DNA of 64,000 nt from Halalkalibacter oceani. GTDB lineage: Bacteria > Bacillota > Bacilli > Bacillales > Bacillaceae_D. Made by a program: the position numbers and the translations under genes. This document shows, one piece after another, positions 1 through 7,634 of the stretch. The stretch spans positions 43,501 to 107,500 of the forward strand of contig NZ_JAMBOS010000011.1 in NCBI RefSeq assembly GCF_023715705.1. The letters are read 5' to 3'. How positions within the stretch are numbered: the stretch's first letter is position 1; every line of letters starts with the position of its first letter. The notes beneath the pieces are model-generated. The model searched no databases, was not told the origin of the DNA, and worked only from the letters and a program-made list of their open reading frames with translations.

Positions 1-193
1 GAGCTGCAAGAATCGAATGAACAAGCGCCACCTTTTCTGCTTCCCCCGTCACCAGGACTTCCTCTCCCCTTGTGACGAGCGTGACAGCCAGTAATTCTTC
101 AATCCGCTTTAAATGTCGATCATTCGGACCGAGAAGCGCCTGGGTTTCGCTCGCATTCTTAACTTCCAGCTGAATGGTTTTCGTTTCTGACAA
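1..193 (-). CDS. phoH: PhoH family ATPase, N-terminal part only
   Basis: About 64 residues of the amino end are inside the window and the rest lies beyond its left edge. The start is a TTG at 193-191, with an AAGGAG Shine-Dalgarno at 204-209 lying over the end of yqfD. The visible segment (SETKTIQLEVKNASETQALL, then GPNDRHLKRIEELL) matches the KH-like N-terminal region that precedes the RecA-like ATPase domain in PhoH/PhoL. The order yqfC-yqfD-phoH is that of B. subtilis and supports the name. The Walker motifs are not in the window, so function rests on family and context. Confidence 0.85.
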   Translation of the reverse strand, partial: MSETKTIQLEVKNASETQALLGPNDRHLKRIEELLAVTLVTRGEEVLVTGEAEKVALVHSILAA

Positions 194-198
194 TAGAC

Positions 199-1386
199 TC
201 AATCTCCTTGAATAATCGGCTTCTCCGATGTAATATCTTCGAGTACTTGGTAATGAATCTGTAAGTTAACTTTACCATTCCCTACGGCTTCGTGCAAAAC
301 TTTTTCGCCAAGGATTTCCGCTCCTTCCGGTAAATGTTTCACTAAATCGACACGAGCCCGTTCTTTCGCTGCTTCAATCGCTTCCTCCTTTGTGTACGAA
401 CGTGCATACTGATCTGTTTCATAATAATCAATTCGCTTGTACGACAACGGAAGCGTCCATTTCCAGATCCGAACCGGATTTTCCTGTTCAAATGGCTGAT
501 AATTCTCTAACGTTTGCCGGGAAAAGCCCCATATCGGCACGCTAATGTCGGAAAAGGTCAGATAGTGCTTCGTCTGCCTTTCTCCGGTCAATGTCGAAAA
601 CACTGTCTCAAGTGGAATGGAAACCGTTGACTTGTACCAAATTTCTCCACGTACAATTGCCTGGGCCGGTACGATCTCCGCCTTATCTTCTTTTCCAATA
701 TATCCGGAGACGAGAATATCGCCCTTGCGCACAAAATCATTCGGCTTAACCATTGCCTGGCCATGCTCAACGAAAATATCGTGAATGACCGCTTCCTTTG
801 TCGCGATCAGATGACGCGGGCTGTGCCGTTCCGCTTCCTCCGGCAGTTGTTGCTCAACGACTTCGAACTCAAAGGTCGTCCCTTTTTTCCGTACACCAAC
901 CCATGTCGCGCCGGCGACCGCCTCTGTCACATCACGCTGAATCAATTCGACACTGGGAAGCGAAAAGTGAAACGCGCCCGGCTTAATCCCCATTTCCGTC
1001 ATCACTTGGCGCAGCTCATGCTCTACTTGTGGAGAAGCACCTTTAATTTCGATATGCCAGATCATATTGGATAAGACAAACATGATCGCAAAGAAGCTGC
1101 ACAGACCGACGACAAAGCCGGAACGTCCAACCATCCGCTTGAAAAAGAAAGGCCCGCCGCGCTTCTGGATAAATGTCGCATTACAGCTTGTCAGACGCAA
1201 CAGCGGTCTTAACCGCCGGACATCCTTTACGTACATGTAGAAAACAATCCGACTTTCGCTAATGCGGCGAATTTGCCAAATCGTGATCTTTTCCTCTATG
1301 CAACGATTGAGCAATCGCTCCGGGTAAGCGCCATCGACGCTGACTCGCACATATCCATAAAGCAGGTTGGTGATAGTCGTATTCAT
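199..1386 (-). CDS. yqfD: Sporulation protein YqfD
   Basis: 395-residue membrane protein of the YqfD family, needed for efficient sporulation in B. subtilis. A soluble N-terminal part of about 90 residues precedes one hydrophobic segment (about residues 88-110, GFVVGLCSFFAIMFVLSNMIW), followed by a long extracytoplasmic domain with the family's conserved stretches SPRHLIATKEAVI, VSGYIGKEDK, GEIWYKSTV and SEKVLHEAVGNGKV. It lies downstream of yqfC and its end covers the ribosome binding site of phoH, so the three are probably co-transcribed. Start is ATG. The molecular role is unknown. Length agrees with the family. Confidence 0.93.
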   Translation of the reverse strand: MNTTITNLLYGYVRVSVDGAYPERLLNRCIEEKITIWQIRRISESRIVFYMYVKDVRRLRPLLRLTSCNATFIQKRGGPFFFKRMVGRSGFVVGLCSFFAIMFVLSNMIWHIEIKGASPQVEHELRQVMTEMGIKPGAFHFSLPSVELIQRDVTEAVAGATWVGVRKKGTTFEFEVVEQQLPEEAERHSPRHLIATKEAVIHDIFVEHGQAMVKPNDFVRKGDILVSGYIGKEDKAEIVPAQAIVRGEIWYKSTVSIPLETVFSTLTGERQTKHYLTFSDISVPIWGFSRQTLENYQPFEQENPVRIWKWTLPLSYKRIDYYETDQYARSYTKEEAIEAAKERARVDLVKHLPEGAEILGEKVLHEAVGNGKVNLQIHYQVLEDITSEKPIIQGD

Positions 1387-1425
1387 TGTTAATTGTCTCC
1401 TCCTTTAACACTCGGTATACGTCAC

Positions 1426-1716
1426 TTATGTATCGGTGTCATCTATATACAGAACCTGATCAATTCTTCCTTCCAGCAATAATTCTTCAGGCAATATCGT
1501 CTTAATGACAAAGTGATCTCCTTTAATTAAGAGGTGTCCATTTTTCAAGAGCAATCTAAGCTCCTGATTTGAGAAGCGCAAGACCCCACGGTGATTCTCG
1601 ATGTAAATATGAAGCTGACCGATCATCGTAATCCGTGGCAGGTCCATCATGACATCAGCGGGAAGCTGCATTTGTTTTGTCATCCATGTTGTCAGCTGCT
1701 GCCTAACCTTTTTCAT
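1426..1716 (-). CDS. yqfC: Sporulation protein YqfC
   Basis: 96-residue YabP/YqfC-family protein. The core DVMMDLPRITMIGQLHIYIE followed by NHRGVLRF and LLKNGHLLIKGD is the family signature. An in-frame GTG lies four codons upstream, but the ATG at 1716 sits about 9 nt after a GGGGGTG Shine-Dalgarno and aligns with the MxKK start of the B. subtilis protein, so the shorter form is preferred. In B. subtilis this is a mother-cell sporulation gene. It is followed by yqfD after about 40 bp. The last residues (DDTDT) are acidic. No enzymatic motif is visible. Confidence 0.93.
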   Translation of the reverse strand: MKKVRQQLTTWMTKQMQLPADVMMDLPRITMIGQLHIYIENHRGVLRFSNQELRLLLKNGHLLIKGDHFVIKTILPEELLLEGRIDQVLYIDDTDT

Positions 1717-1900
1717 TTTATCCTGCACCCCCTCTCCTTCATCTTTATGTGAAAGCGGCGTTGGATAGCACTCAAATCTGCACGGGGAGACCCTGCTGAA
1801 CGGCTGGACTTCTGCGACTCTTCCATCGGGAACGCTATGAGCGTCGAGACCAGCTTACAAATAACGAACATACGAACCCTTTTTTTGTTCATTCCCACGC

Positions 1901-1949
1901 AAAAAAAAAGCAAGTCTTACCGGATAAAATGTATCCAGTAAGACTTGCT
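1901..1949 (-). terminator. Rho-independent terminator after yqfB
   Basis: Inverted repeat AGCAAGTCTTAC (1909-1920) / GTAAGACTTGCT (1938-1949), a perfect 12-bp stem, followed on the minus strand by a run of nine U from the A tract at 1901-1909. It lies 10 bp past the yqfB stop and closes the nfeD-floA-yqfB transcript, separating it from yqfC. Confidence 0.9.
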
Positions 1950-1958
1950 TCTTACATG

Positions 1959-2504
1959 TTAGCGGGGACGCTGAAAGGTTTGATGCGGCTTGCGCGCCCG
2001 TGGCTGACCGAGCACTTCAGCCCAGACAACAGCTTTCATCGCCTCATTGTTGGACAAACGGTTTAACTGAAGATCGAGCTTCTCGTTTGCACGCTGTGGC
2101 GTTTGCTGGCTGTTTCTTGCTGATTCGGCCGCCCGTTGTTGCCGGCGGCGCGCCTCCTCATAGCGTTTCTTCAGCTGTCTCTGCTCCTCTTCTATCTCGG
2201 CGACCGGACTCTCAAACTGCACCTCAGCTGTCTGCCGGGGCTGCTCTTCGCCCAAGCCGTCTGGTCCAGCATAAGTCGACCTGCGCGGACGTTCCGGCTC
2301 AGCTTCCTCCTGCTGGAAAATCTCACGCCAGTCGATTTTTCCCTGCCCCTGTTGCGGGCGACCGGAGCGTTGCTGCGGACGTGACTTCTGCCGCTGCTGC
2401 TCATTCTGGTTACCGCCTAAACGGTTAAGGAAGCTGATGATCCCGCCGATGATGATTAAGACGAGGAAGATATTGTTGAAGATAAACTCAAGCAAATTTT
2501 CCAT
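1959..2504 (-). CDS. yqfB: YqfB-like membrane-anchored protein of the flotillin operon
   Basis: 181 residues: an N-terminal hydrophobic segment (about residues 4-26) followed by a long, low-complexity polar tail rich in Gln, Arg, Glu and Pro, ending in a basic segment. This looks like a single-pass anchor with a disordered cytoplasmic domain. The start ATG has AAGGAGGAG about 8 nt upstream. It is the third gene of the nfeD-floA operon, the place of yqfB in B. subtilis. The tail is poorly conserved, so the name rests mainly on position and topology. Function unknown. Confidence 0.7.
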   Translation of the reverse strand: MENLLEFIFNNIFLVLIIIGGIISFLNRLGGNQNEQQRQKSRPQQRSGRPQQGQGKIDWREIFQQEEAEPERPRRSTYAGPDGLGEEQPRQTAEVQFESPVAEIEEEQRQLKKRYEEARRRQQRAAESARNSQQTPQRANEKLDLQLNRLSNNEAMKAVVWAEVLGQPRARKPHQTFQRPR

Positions 2505-2540
2505 TATGCGTTCTCCTCCTTATCATCTTGGGGAGACTTC

Positions 2541-3536
2541 TTATTGATTTTTGTCAGTATGAGAATCATTACCGTCTGTAGCTTTACTGATCGAGTCACG
2601 CATGTCAGTATCGGCCATCACATTTTGATAATTCATATAGTCCATGACACCCATGTTTCCTTTACGCAATGCTTCGGAAAGCGCCATTGGTACTTCGGCT
2701 TCCGCTTCGACAACTTTCGCGCGCATTTCCTCGACCTTTGCCTTCATTTCCTGTTCCTTCGCTACGGCCATCGCGCGACGCTCTTCCGCTTTCGCCTGGG
2801 CAATCTTCTTGTCGGCTTCCGCCTGATCGGTTTGCAACTCCGCCCCGATGTTTTTACCGATATCGATATCGGCAATATCAATTGAGAGGATTTCAAATGC
2901 CGTTCCGGCATCAAGCCCTTTGGCAAGGACAGTTTGTGAAATCATATCTGGATTTTCAAGCACCTTCTTATGGTTGTCAGCTGAACCGATTGTCGAAACA
3001 ATCCCTTCCCCGACACGGGCGATAACCGTATCTTCACCGGCACCCCCGACAAGGCGGTCAATATTGGCCCGCACTGTAATACGCGCCTTCGCCTTTACTT
3101 CAATCCCATCCATCGCCACACCGGCAATGAACGGCGTTTCAATAACCTTTGGGTTAACGCTCATTTGTACCGCTTCAAGCACGTCACGTCCGGCAAGGTC
3201 AATCGCTGCCGCACGTTCGAAGCTCAAATCAATATTCGCGCGTTGCGCGGCGATGAGAGCATTGACGACGCGGTCGACGTTCCCTCCGGCAAGATAGTGA
3301 CCTTCAAGCTTCGATGTACTCAGATCAAGTCCCGCTTTTACCGCTTTGATTAACGGATTAACAACGCGGGCTGGAATAACACGACGTAAGCGCATTCCAA
3401 CAAGCTCGAAAATTCCGATACGGACTCCTGCAGCTAATGCGGAAATCCACAGCATAACCGGTACAAATGTAAACAGTACCGCTAACAAAATGATGATGAC
3501 TGCCAAACCGATTAAAATGGTAATATCCAATGGCAT
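2541..3536 (-). CDS. floA: Flotillin-like protein FloA
   Basis: 331-residue flotillin. It organises functional membrane microdomains in Bacillus. A hydrophobic N-terminal hairpin segment (residues 5-40) anchors it. Next comes a PHB/SPFH-like domain (about 40-230) with stretches such as [21 protein letters not shown] coiled-coil region (about 235-290) is rich in Ala-Glu repeats, typical of flotillin oligomerisation, and is followed by a short acidic tail. Start ATG with GAGGAGGAAT upstream. It sits between nfeD and yqfB, the same order as yqeZ-yqfA-yqfB, where the NfeD protein is the usual partner of the flotillin. Confidence 0.96.
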   Translation of the reverse strand: MPLDITILIGLAVIIILLAVLFTFVPVMLWISALAAGVRIGIFELVGMRLRRVIPARVVNPLIKAVKAGLDLSTSKLEGHYLAGGNVDRVVNALIAAQRANIDLSFERAAAIDLAGRDVLEAVQMSVNPKVIETPFIAGVAMDGIEVKAKARITVRANIDRLVGGAGEDTVIARVGEGIVSTIGSADNHKKVLENPDMISQTVLAKGLDAGTAFEILSIDIADIDIGKNIGAELQTDQAEADKKIAQAKAEERRAMAVAKEQEMKAKVEEMRAKVVEAEAEVPMALSEALRKGNMGVMDYMNYQNVMADTDMRDSISKATDGNDSHTDKNQ

Positions 3537-3558
3537 CTTCTCATTCCTCCTCTTTTTT

Positions 3559-4899
3559 TCATTCCTTTACTTCACGTACAACAATTCGAGATCCGGCGGT
3601 ATAGACGATCTCAACTTGCTTTCCCTGTCCAATATAGCTTCCCTCGGTAACGACGTCAAGCCGTTCCTTTCCAAAAACAGCGGAACCTGACGGTCGGAGG
3701 GGGGTAAGTGTTTCCCCTTTAGCACCGATCAGCTCTGATCTTGTCACATTGCTGATGTACCCTTTTTCCGTGCTGGTCGAATCCGTGTGCACCACCCTTT
3801 TCATCGGGCCTCTTTGCCCGAAATAGCGGAAAATAAAGACAGCGGCAATCGCCGTCACGACAAAGGCAATTGCAAGAGAAATCAGCATAACGGTCGTTGA
3901 AAACGAAGCAAGCAGCATCCCGCCGATAAGCGCGCCAATTCCCAGCAGACCGAAAATTCCAAACCCGGGGACAAAAATTTCAACCAAAATCAGAATAAAG
4001 CCAATGATAAACAGAATCAGTGCTTCCAAACCGGCAAATCCAGCAAACATATGGCCGAAGAAAAATAGCAGCAATGCTGAAAGACCCATAATGCCCGGAA
4101 CTCCAAATCCGGGTGAATACAATTCAAGCACCAGCCCGAGGCTCCCGACTGACAAAAGGATCGGAATAACGATTGGGTGGGTAACGAAACGCGCCAACTG
4201 CTCAGCAAATGTGATCTCCATCTCGCGTTCAACGGCATCTTCTAAGCCAAGATGGGCCAACAGCTCTTCGCGACTCGTCACAATCGCTTCCGCATAGTCG
4301 ATCTCCAGCGCCTGATCGGCCGTTAAGGTCAACAGCTCTCCGGCGGGGGCGCCAAGTTCAGGCAGGTCAATCCGTTCATCGGCCATCGCCGCGGCATAGA
4401 CCGGATCGCGCCCGTTTAATTCAGCTGCACCGCGCATTTCCGCAAGCCAATAGGACTGCGTTTTCTCTTCCGCAGCATTTCCGGCGCCGTCAATAACCTT
4501 CGCTGACCCCATCGTTGCCCTCGGCGTCATAATAATTTGATCGGTATTCAGTGCGATGTAGGCTCCCGCTGAAATCGCCTTGCTTCTGACAAACGTAATG
4601 ACGGGCACATCCGTTTCCTGGATGAGCGTAGCGATATCTCCCGCCGCATCGACGGCTCCCCCCGGGGTATCCATTTCGAGTACTAAATGTGTCGCCCCTT
4701 CGGCAATCGCCGTCTCAAATGACCTTTTCATAAAGGCTTCCAGACCACGTTCAACCGTCTGTTCCACCGGGATGTAATAAACGAGTGGTCCATCTCCTCG
4801 TTCTTCATAGCTATGTACAGCGGATGCCGGAACAAGGAAACAGCAGACGACGACAAACAGCAACAGGGAAACAGCGAGCCACTGACGTCTTTCTCTCAT
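3559..4899 (-). CDS. yqeZ: NfeD-type membrane serine protease homologue (YqeZ)
   Basis: 446 residues. The chosen ATG at 4899 follows GGAGGG and begins a signal peptide ([20 protein letters not shown]). A reading-frame extension of 42 residues upstream has no ribosome site and runs over the promoter, so it is rejected. Next comes a ClpP-like domain with a catalytic-type serine in [11 protein letters not shown] and the segment [10 protein letters not shown]. Four or five membrane helices follow (about 250-370), then a C-terminal NfeD OB-fold domain ending REVKE. In B. subtilis this is yqeZ, co-transcribed with floA and assigned to the SigW regulon. Confidence 0.93.
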   Translation of the reverse strand: MRERRQWLAVSLLLFVVVCCFLVPASAVHSYEERGDGPLVYYIPVEQTVERGLEAFMKRSFETAIAEGATHLVLEMDTPGGAVDAAGDIATLIQETDVPVITFVRSKAISAGAYIALNTDQIIMTPRATMGSAKVIDGAGNAAEEKTQSYWLAEMRGAAELNGRDPVYAAAMADERIDLPELGAPAGELLTLTADQALEIDYAEAIVTSREELLAHLGLEDAVEREMEITFAEQLARFVTHPIVIPILLSVGSLGLVLELYSPGFGVPGIMGLSALLLFFFGHMFAGFAGLEALILFIIGFILILVEIFVPGFGIFGLLGIGALIGGMLLASFSTTVMLISLAIAFVVTAIAAVFIFRYFGQRGPMKRVVHTDSTSTEKGYISNVTRSELIGAKGETLTPLRPSGSAVFGKERLDVVTEGSYIGQGKQVEIVYTAGSRIVVREVKE

Positions 4900-4934
4900 A
4901 CCTTCCCTCCTCTCTTTTTTTCTTATCTTCTTCT

Positions 4935-4961
4935 TACGGATAAACGACACGGATGGTTTCA
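4935..4961 (-). promoter_or_regulatory. Probable SigW-type ECF promoter of nfeD-floA-yqfB
   Basis: Reading the minus strand, TGAAAC (4961-4956) is followed after 17 nt by CGTA (4938-4935). This is the ECF/SigW consensus TGAAAC-N16/17-CGTA, about 25-30 bp upstream of the nfeD ribosome site. The orthologous B. subtilis operon is SigW-dependent, which strengthens the call. Confidence 0.75.
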
Positions 4962-5026
4962 CTTCTTTCAAAAATATTTTATCCTCTATCATTTTCTTTA
5001 GCAAATTTGTCCTGCCATCCTTCAAA

Positions 5027-5069
5027 CAAAAAACGCTCCATCCCCCGTTTTAAAAGAGATGAAGCGTTT
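5027..5069 (-). terminator. Terminator after yqeY
   Basis: Stem AAACGCT(CCATC) at 5031-5042 with the complementary (GATGA)AGCGTTT ending at 5069, followed on the minus strand by a U run from the A tract at 5027-5033. It lies just past the yqeY stop and ends the rpsU-yqeY transcript. Confidence 0.75.
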
Positions 5070-5078
5070 GTGTCATAG

Positions 5079-5522
5079 TTATGATAAGTGTTGTTGCACG
5101 AGACGATTCACAAGACCACCATCAGCTTTTCCTTTAACCTTCGGCATGATTGCTCCCATGACCTTACCCATATCTGCTTTGGTGGTAGCTCCGACTTCTT
5201 TAATCGTTGCTTGAACGATCTGCGAAACTTCTTCATCAGAAAGCTGCTCTGGCATATAGTCCTCAAGCACAGTAATTTCATCACGTAGCTTGGAAGCTAA
5301 ATCTTCACGGTTTGCTTGTTCAAACTCATGGAGGGAATCCTTGCGTTGTTTCAGTTCGCGATTAAGCACCGTAAGGCTATCATCGTCTGTCAACTCACGT
5401 CCGAGCTTAATTTGCTCGTTTTGCAACGACGACTTTACCATACGGATGACCGAGAGTTTTTGCTTTTCCTTGTTCTTCATCGCAGTCTTCATATCCTGAT
5501 TTAAACGTTCAAGAAGATTCAA
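5079..5522 (-). CDS. yqeY: GatB/YqeY domain protein YqeY
   Basis: 147-residue YqeY protein with the tRNA-amidotransferase-related YqeY fold, containing [20 protein letters not shown], the most conserved stretch of the family. The start chosen is TTG at 5522 (then [10 protein letters not shown]), which lies 6 nt after AGAGGGTG and aligns with the B. subtilis start. A GTG three codons upstream overlaps that Shine-Dalgarno. It follows rpsU by 20 bp, an operon conserved across Bacilli. A role in tRNA-dependent amidation is inferred from homology and is unproven. Confidence 0.93.
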   Translation of the reverse strand: MNLLERLNQDMKTAMKNKEKQKLSVIRMVKSSLQNEQIKLGRELTDDDSLTVLNRELKQRKDSLHEFEQANREDLASKLRDEITVLEDYMPEQLSDEEVSQIVQATIKEVGATTKADMGKVMGAIMPKVKGKADGGLVNRLVQQHLS

Positions 5523-5542
5523 TGGAAACACCCTCTCACCAA

Positions 5543-5716
5543 TTAGAACTTACGTTTTCTTGCTGCTTCAGATTTCTTCTTGCGTTTCACACTCGGCTTT
5601 TCGTAGTGCTTGCGCTTTTTAACCTCAGCCAACGTTCCTTCTTTAGAGAGTGATCTCTTGAAGCGACGAAGTGCAGCATCAATCGATTCGTTTTTGCGAA
5701 CACGAGTTTCTGCCAT
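5543..5716 (-). CDS. rpsU: 30S ribosomal protein S21
   Basis: 57-residue S21. It begins [20 protein letters not shown] and ends in a strongly basic tail ([15 protein letters not shown]). The ATG at 5716 has GGAGGGAAATATA in front. A longer frame to 5770 has no family support. S21 is the last protein to join the 30S platform near the anti-Shine-Dalgarno region. First gene of rpsU-yqeY, with its own strong promoter. Confidence 0.97.
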   Translation of the reverse strand: MAETRVRKNESIDAALRRFKRSLSKEGTLAEVKKRKHYEKPSVKRKKKSEAARKRKF

Positions 5717-5780
5717 TATATTTCCCTCCCTCCGAAACAACCAACTCAAGACATACATCTCTTCATGCACGTCTTATAGC

Positions 5781-5809
5781 ATTATAATATAGAGAGATAT
5801 GCTGGTCAA
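5781..5809 (-). promoter_or_regulatory. SigA promoter of rpsU-yqeY
   Basis: Minus strand -35 TTGACC (5809-5804), 17-nt spacer, -10 TATAAT (5786-5781). It differs from consensus at one position and lies about 65 bp before the rpsU start. Confidence 0.8.
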
Positions 5810-5904
5810 CTTAAAATCAGGAAATAAGCGAAAAAAAAGGCGATCTCATCACCTCCCGCTCCAATCTTATTAATGTAAAATAATATCCTCCACCCCGCTC
5901 CCCC

Positions 5905-5929
5905 ATCCGTTATTCCGACGGATTTTTTT
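5905..5929 (+). terminator. Terminator-like hairpin in the leader of yqeW
   Basis: ATCCGT (5905-5910) and ACGGAT (5918-5923) form a 6-bp stem with a 7-nt loop, followed by seven T on the plus strand. No plus-strand gene lies upstream, so it would sit in the 5' leader of the Na/Pi cotransporter gene. It may be an attenuator or chance. The short stem lowers confidence. Confidence 0.4.
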
Positions 5930-5984
5930 CTTGTCATGCTTGTCAGCGTTTGTCCATAGAGTGAATAGAGAGGTGAGTGGCGTC

Positions 5985-6914
5985 ATGAAAGAGTTATTTT
6001 CCTTGCTTGCTGTTTTTATCGCTTTATTTCTATTTGGGATGACGGTGATGCGCGCGGGACTGCTGCACCTTGGAAAAAGCAGATTTCAATCCCTGATCGA
6101 ACGGATGACGCGAACGGCCTGGATGGGGCTGTTGATCGGCGCTTTCGCGACCGCGGTCCTGCAAAGCAGCTCGGCGATTATGGTGATGACGGTCGGGCTG
6201 GTCGCTGCCGGATTGCTCAGCTTCCGAAACTCAATCGGCATTATTCTCGGGGCGAACATCGGCACGACGATGACAACCGAACTGCTGGCACTCGACCTTA
6301 CGATGTTCATTGGGCCGCTGCTGCTTTTAGGCTTGCTTTTTTTACTGCTGCCTCATTCCGCCGCTTACTCATTTGGCTGCCTGTTTTTTGGCCTTGCCTG
6401 TATTTTTATTTCCATGAACGGGCTGGAGCAGCTCGCCTATCCGCTGGCAACGATCCCGTTTGTCCATTCATTTTTCGACTTAACGAATGAGTACGAGCTG
6501 TTAGGGGTCGGGATCGGCACTTTGCTGACGGCCCTGATTCAATCGAGCACCGCGACTACCGCCATCGCGATGGGATTTATGAATGATCATCTGCTCGAGC
6601 TGTCGGCCGGCATTTCAATTATGCTCGGCGCAAACATCGGTACATGTATTACGGCGTACCTCGCCAGCATCGGTTCAGGTAAAAACGCCAAGCAAGTTGC
6701 CTATGCCAATATCTGGTTAAACGTCCTGGGCGTGCTCCTGTTCCTTCCATTAATCGGCTGGCTTGGTGATCTGGCCAGCAGCCTTAGCTCAGTACCGATG
6801 ACGCAGCTCGCCCATGCGAGTTTACTCTTTAATCTTGTTTGTTCTCTTGTTATGCTGTTTTTAGTCACGCCGTTTATCCGCTTTATCGAGTGGCTTCATG
6901 CTGATCTCCGCTAA
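5985..6914 (+). CDS. yqeW: Na+/phosphate cotransporter family protein (YqeW-like)
   Basis: 309-residue polytopic membrane protein. Two inverted copies of the Na/Pi-cotransporter motif are visible: LQSSSAIMVMTVGLVAAG and GANIGTTMT in the first half, then LIQSSTATTAIAMGFM and GANIGTCIT in the second. The QSS(S/T) signatures mark the substrate and sodium sites of the NptA/PNaS family. Start ATG at 5985 after GAGAGGTGA. A frame open from 5931 lacks a ribosome site. B. subtilis yqeW also lies next to rpsU-yqeY. It has no PhoU-like C-terminal domain, so it is the short form. Substrate (phosphate) is inferred from family. Confidence 0.88.
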   Translation: MKELFSLLAVFIALFLFGMTVMRAGLLHLGKSRFQSLIERMTRTAWMGLLIGAFATAVLQSSSAIMVMTVGLVAAGLLSFRNSIGIILGANIGTTMTTELLALDLTMFIGPLLLLGLLFLLLPHSAAYSFGCLFFGLACIFISMNGLEQLAYPLATIPFVHSFFDLTNEYELLGVGIGTLLTALIQSSTATTAIAMGFMNDHLLELSAGISIMLGANIGTCITAYLASIGSGKNAKQVAYANIWLNVLGVLLFLPLIGWLGDLASSLSSVPMTQLAHASLLFNLVCSLVMLFLVTPFIRFIEWLHADLR

Positions 6915-6960
6915 CCGGGAAGCGCGTATCTTTGCAATGCTAAAAAAAGGAGGCGACATC

Positions 6961-7362
6961 TTGGGCATACCAAAACCTCTCGTCCAATTGAACCAGCTTT
7001 TTATCGTGATCACGGTCAGCGCCGGACTGCTTTTTTCAAACTGGATCTTGCTGCTCCCTTTTCTCAACGGCGTCATTACTCTGCTGAGAAAGCGCAATCC
7101 CTTGATTGAAGTCGCCAGCCTCTTCCTGAGAAAGCCTTTATTTTCCTATATTCAGGAAGACCGAAAGCAGCAGCTTTTCAATCAATGGATCGCGACGGTC
7201 TGCCTCGGCTTGGCGCTAATCAGCTCTCTCTTACACTTCGACCGTCTCACTTTAGTTTTCGGTCTTGCCGTCGCAGCAGCTGCATTGCTTGCTCTTTTCG
7301 GCTTCTGCATTGGCTGCACGATCCGCTATCGCTATCTTATGTGGAAACAACGCCAATCCTAA
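6961..7362 (+). CDS. DUF4395 membrane protein
   Basis: 134 residues with about four hydrophobic segments (VIVSAGLLFSNWILLLPF, a second short one, then CLGLALISSLLHF and LVFGLAVAAAALLALFGFC). The opening GIPKPLVQLNQLFIV and the C-terminal FCIGCTIRYRY with a CxxC pair fit DUF4395. The start chosen is TTG at 6961, 7 nt after AAAGGAGG. In-frame ATGs further upstream would place the Shine-Dalgarno inside the gene. It lies 46 bp after yqeW and is probably co-transcribed. Members often occur with thioredoxin-like or rhodanese proteins, none of which is present here. Function unknown. Confidence 0.8.
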   Translation: MGIPKPLVQLNQLFIVITVSAGLLFSNWILLLPFLNGVITLLRKRNPLIEVASLFLRKPLFSYIQEDRKQQLFNQWIATVCLGLALISSLLHFDRLTLVFGLAVAAAALLALFGFCIGCTIRYRYLMWKQRQS

Positions 7363-7374
7363 TGACTGCTTCGA

Positions 7375-7542
7375 CCTTGAGACAAAACTAGCTTTGGACC
7401 TTTTGGCAATGGCTTCACACGCCACAAGCCCGTTGTGAGAAACCCACTCACAACGGGCTTTAAAAGATCGTGGCGGTTCCGCTCATTGCTTAGAGGCTAA
7501 GCAGAAGGTAAACAAAACAACCTTTTGGTCCAGCCTCTTTTT
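7375..7542 (+). repeat. Intergenic hairpin element, copy A (reference copy)
   Basis: Parts in order: left flank with TGGCAATGG; hairpin 1, GCCCGTTGTGAG (7428-7439) / CTCACAACGGGC (7447-7458) with loop AAACCCA; linker CTTTAAAAGATCGTGGCGG with TTCCGCTCATTGC; hairpin 2, AGAGGCT (7492-7498) / AGCCTCT (7532-7538), with an inner AAGGT/ACCTT pair and a T run. It is nearly identical to the copy at 53648-53812. Other copies lie near 10224, 12141 and 61133. Hairpin 2 has terminator form and could end the yqeW-DUF4395 transcript. Confidence 0.85.
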
Positions 7543-7565
7543 GGCGCAGGCATCGAGTCTGATGC

Positions 7566-7594
7566 TTGCTGTCGTCCTTCCTTAGAGGTAAACT
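7566..7594 (+). promoter_or_regulatory. Possible SigA promoter of the ABC exporter operon
   Basis: TTGCTG (7566-7571), 17-nt spacer, TAAACT (7589-7594), about 40 bp upstream of the ATPase start. The matches are moderate. Confidence 0.4.
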
Positions 7595-7634
7595 ATACTT
7601 TGTTTTAATAGAGTAAGAGCTTGGAGGAAGATAA

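Noticed and set aside
1713..1913. 66-residue open frame between yqfC and yqfB
   Set aside because: Overlaps the yqfC start and the terminator region, no ribosome site, composition of non-coding DNA.
2000..2428. 142-residue frame opposite yqfB
   Set aside because: Antisense shadow of the Gln/Arg-rich yqfB coding sequence; no start signal or family.
4900..5025. 42-residue extension of NfeD
   Set aside because: Would precede the signal peptide and overlap the SigW-type promoter; no ribosome site.
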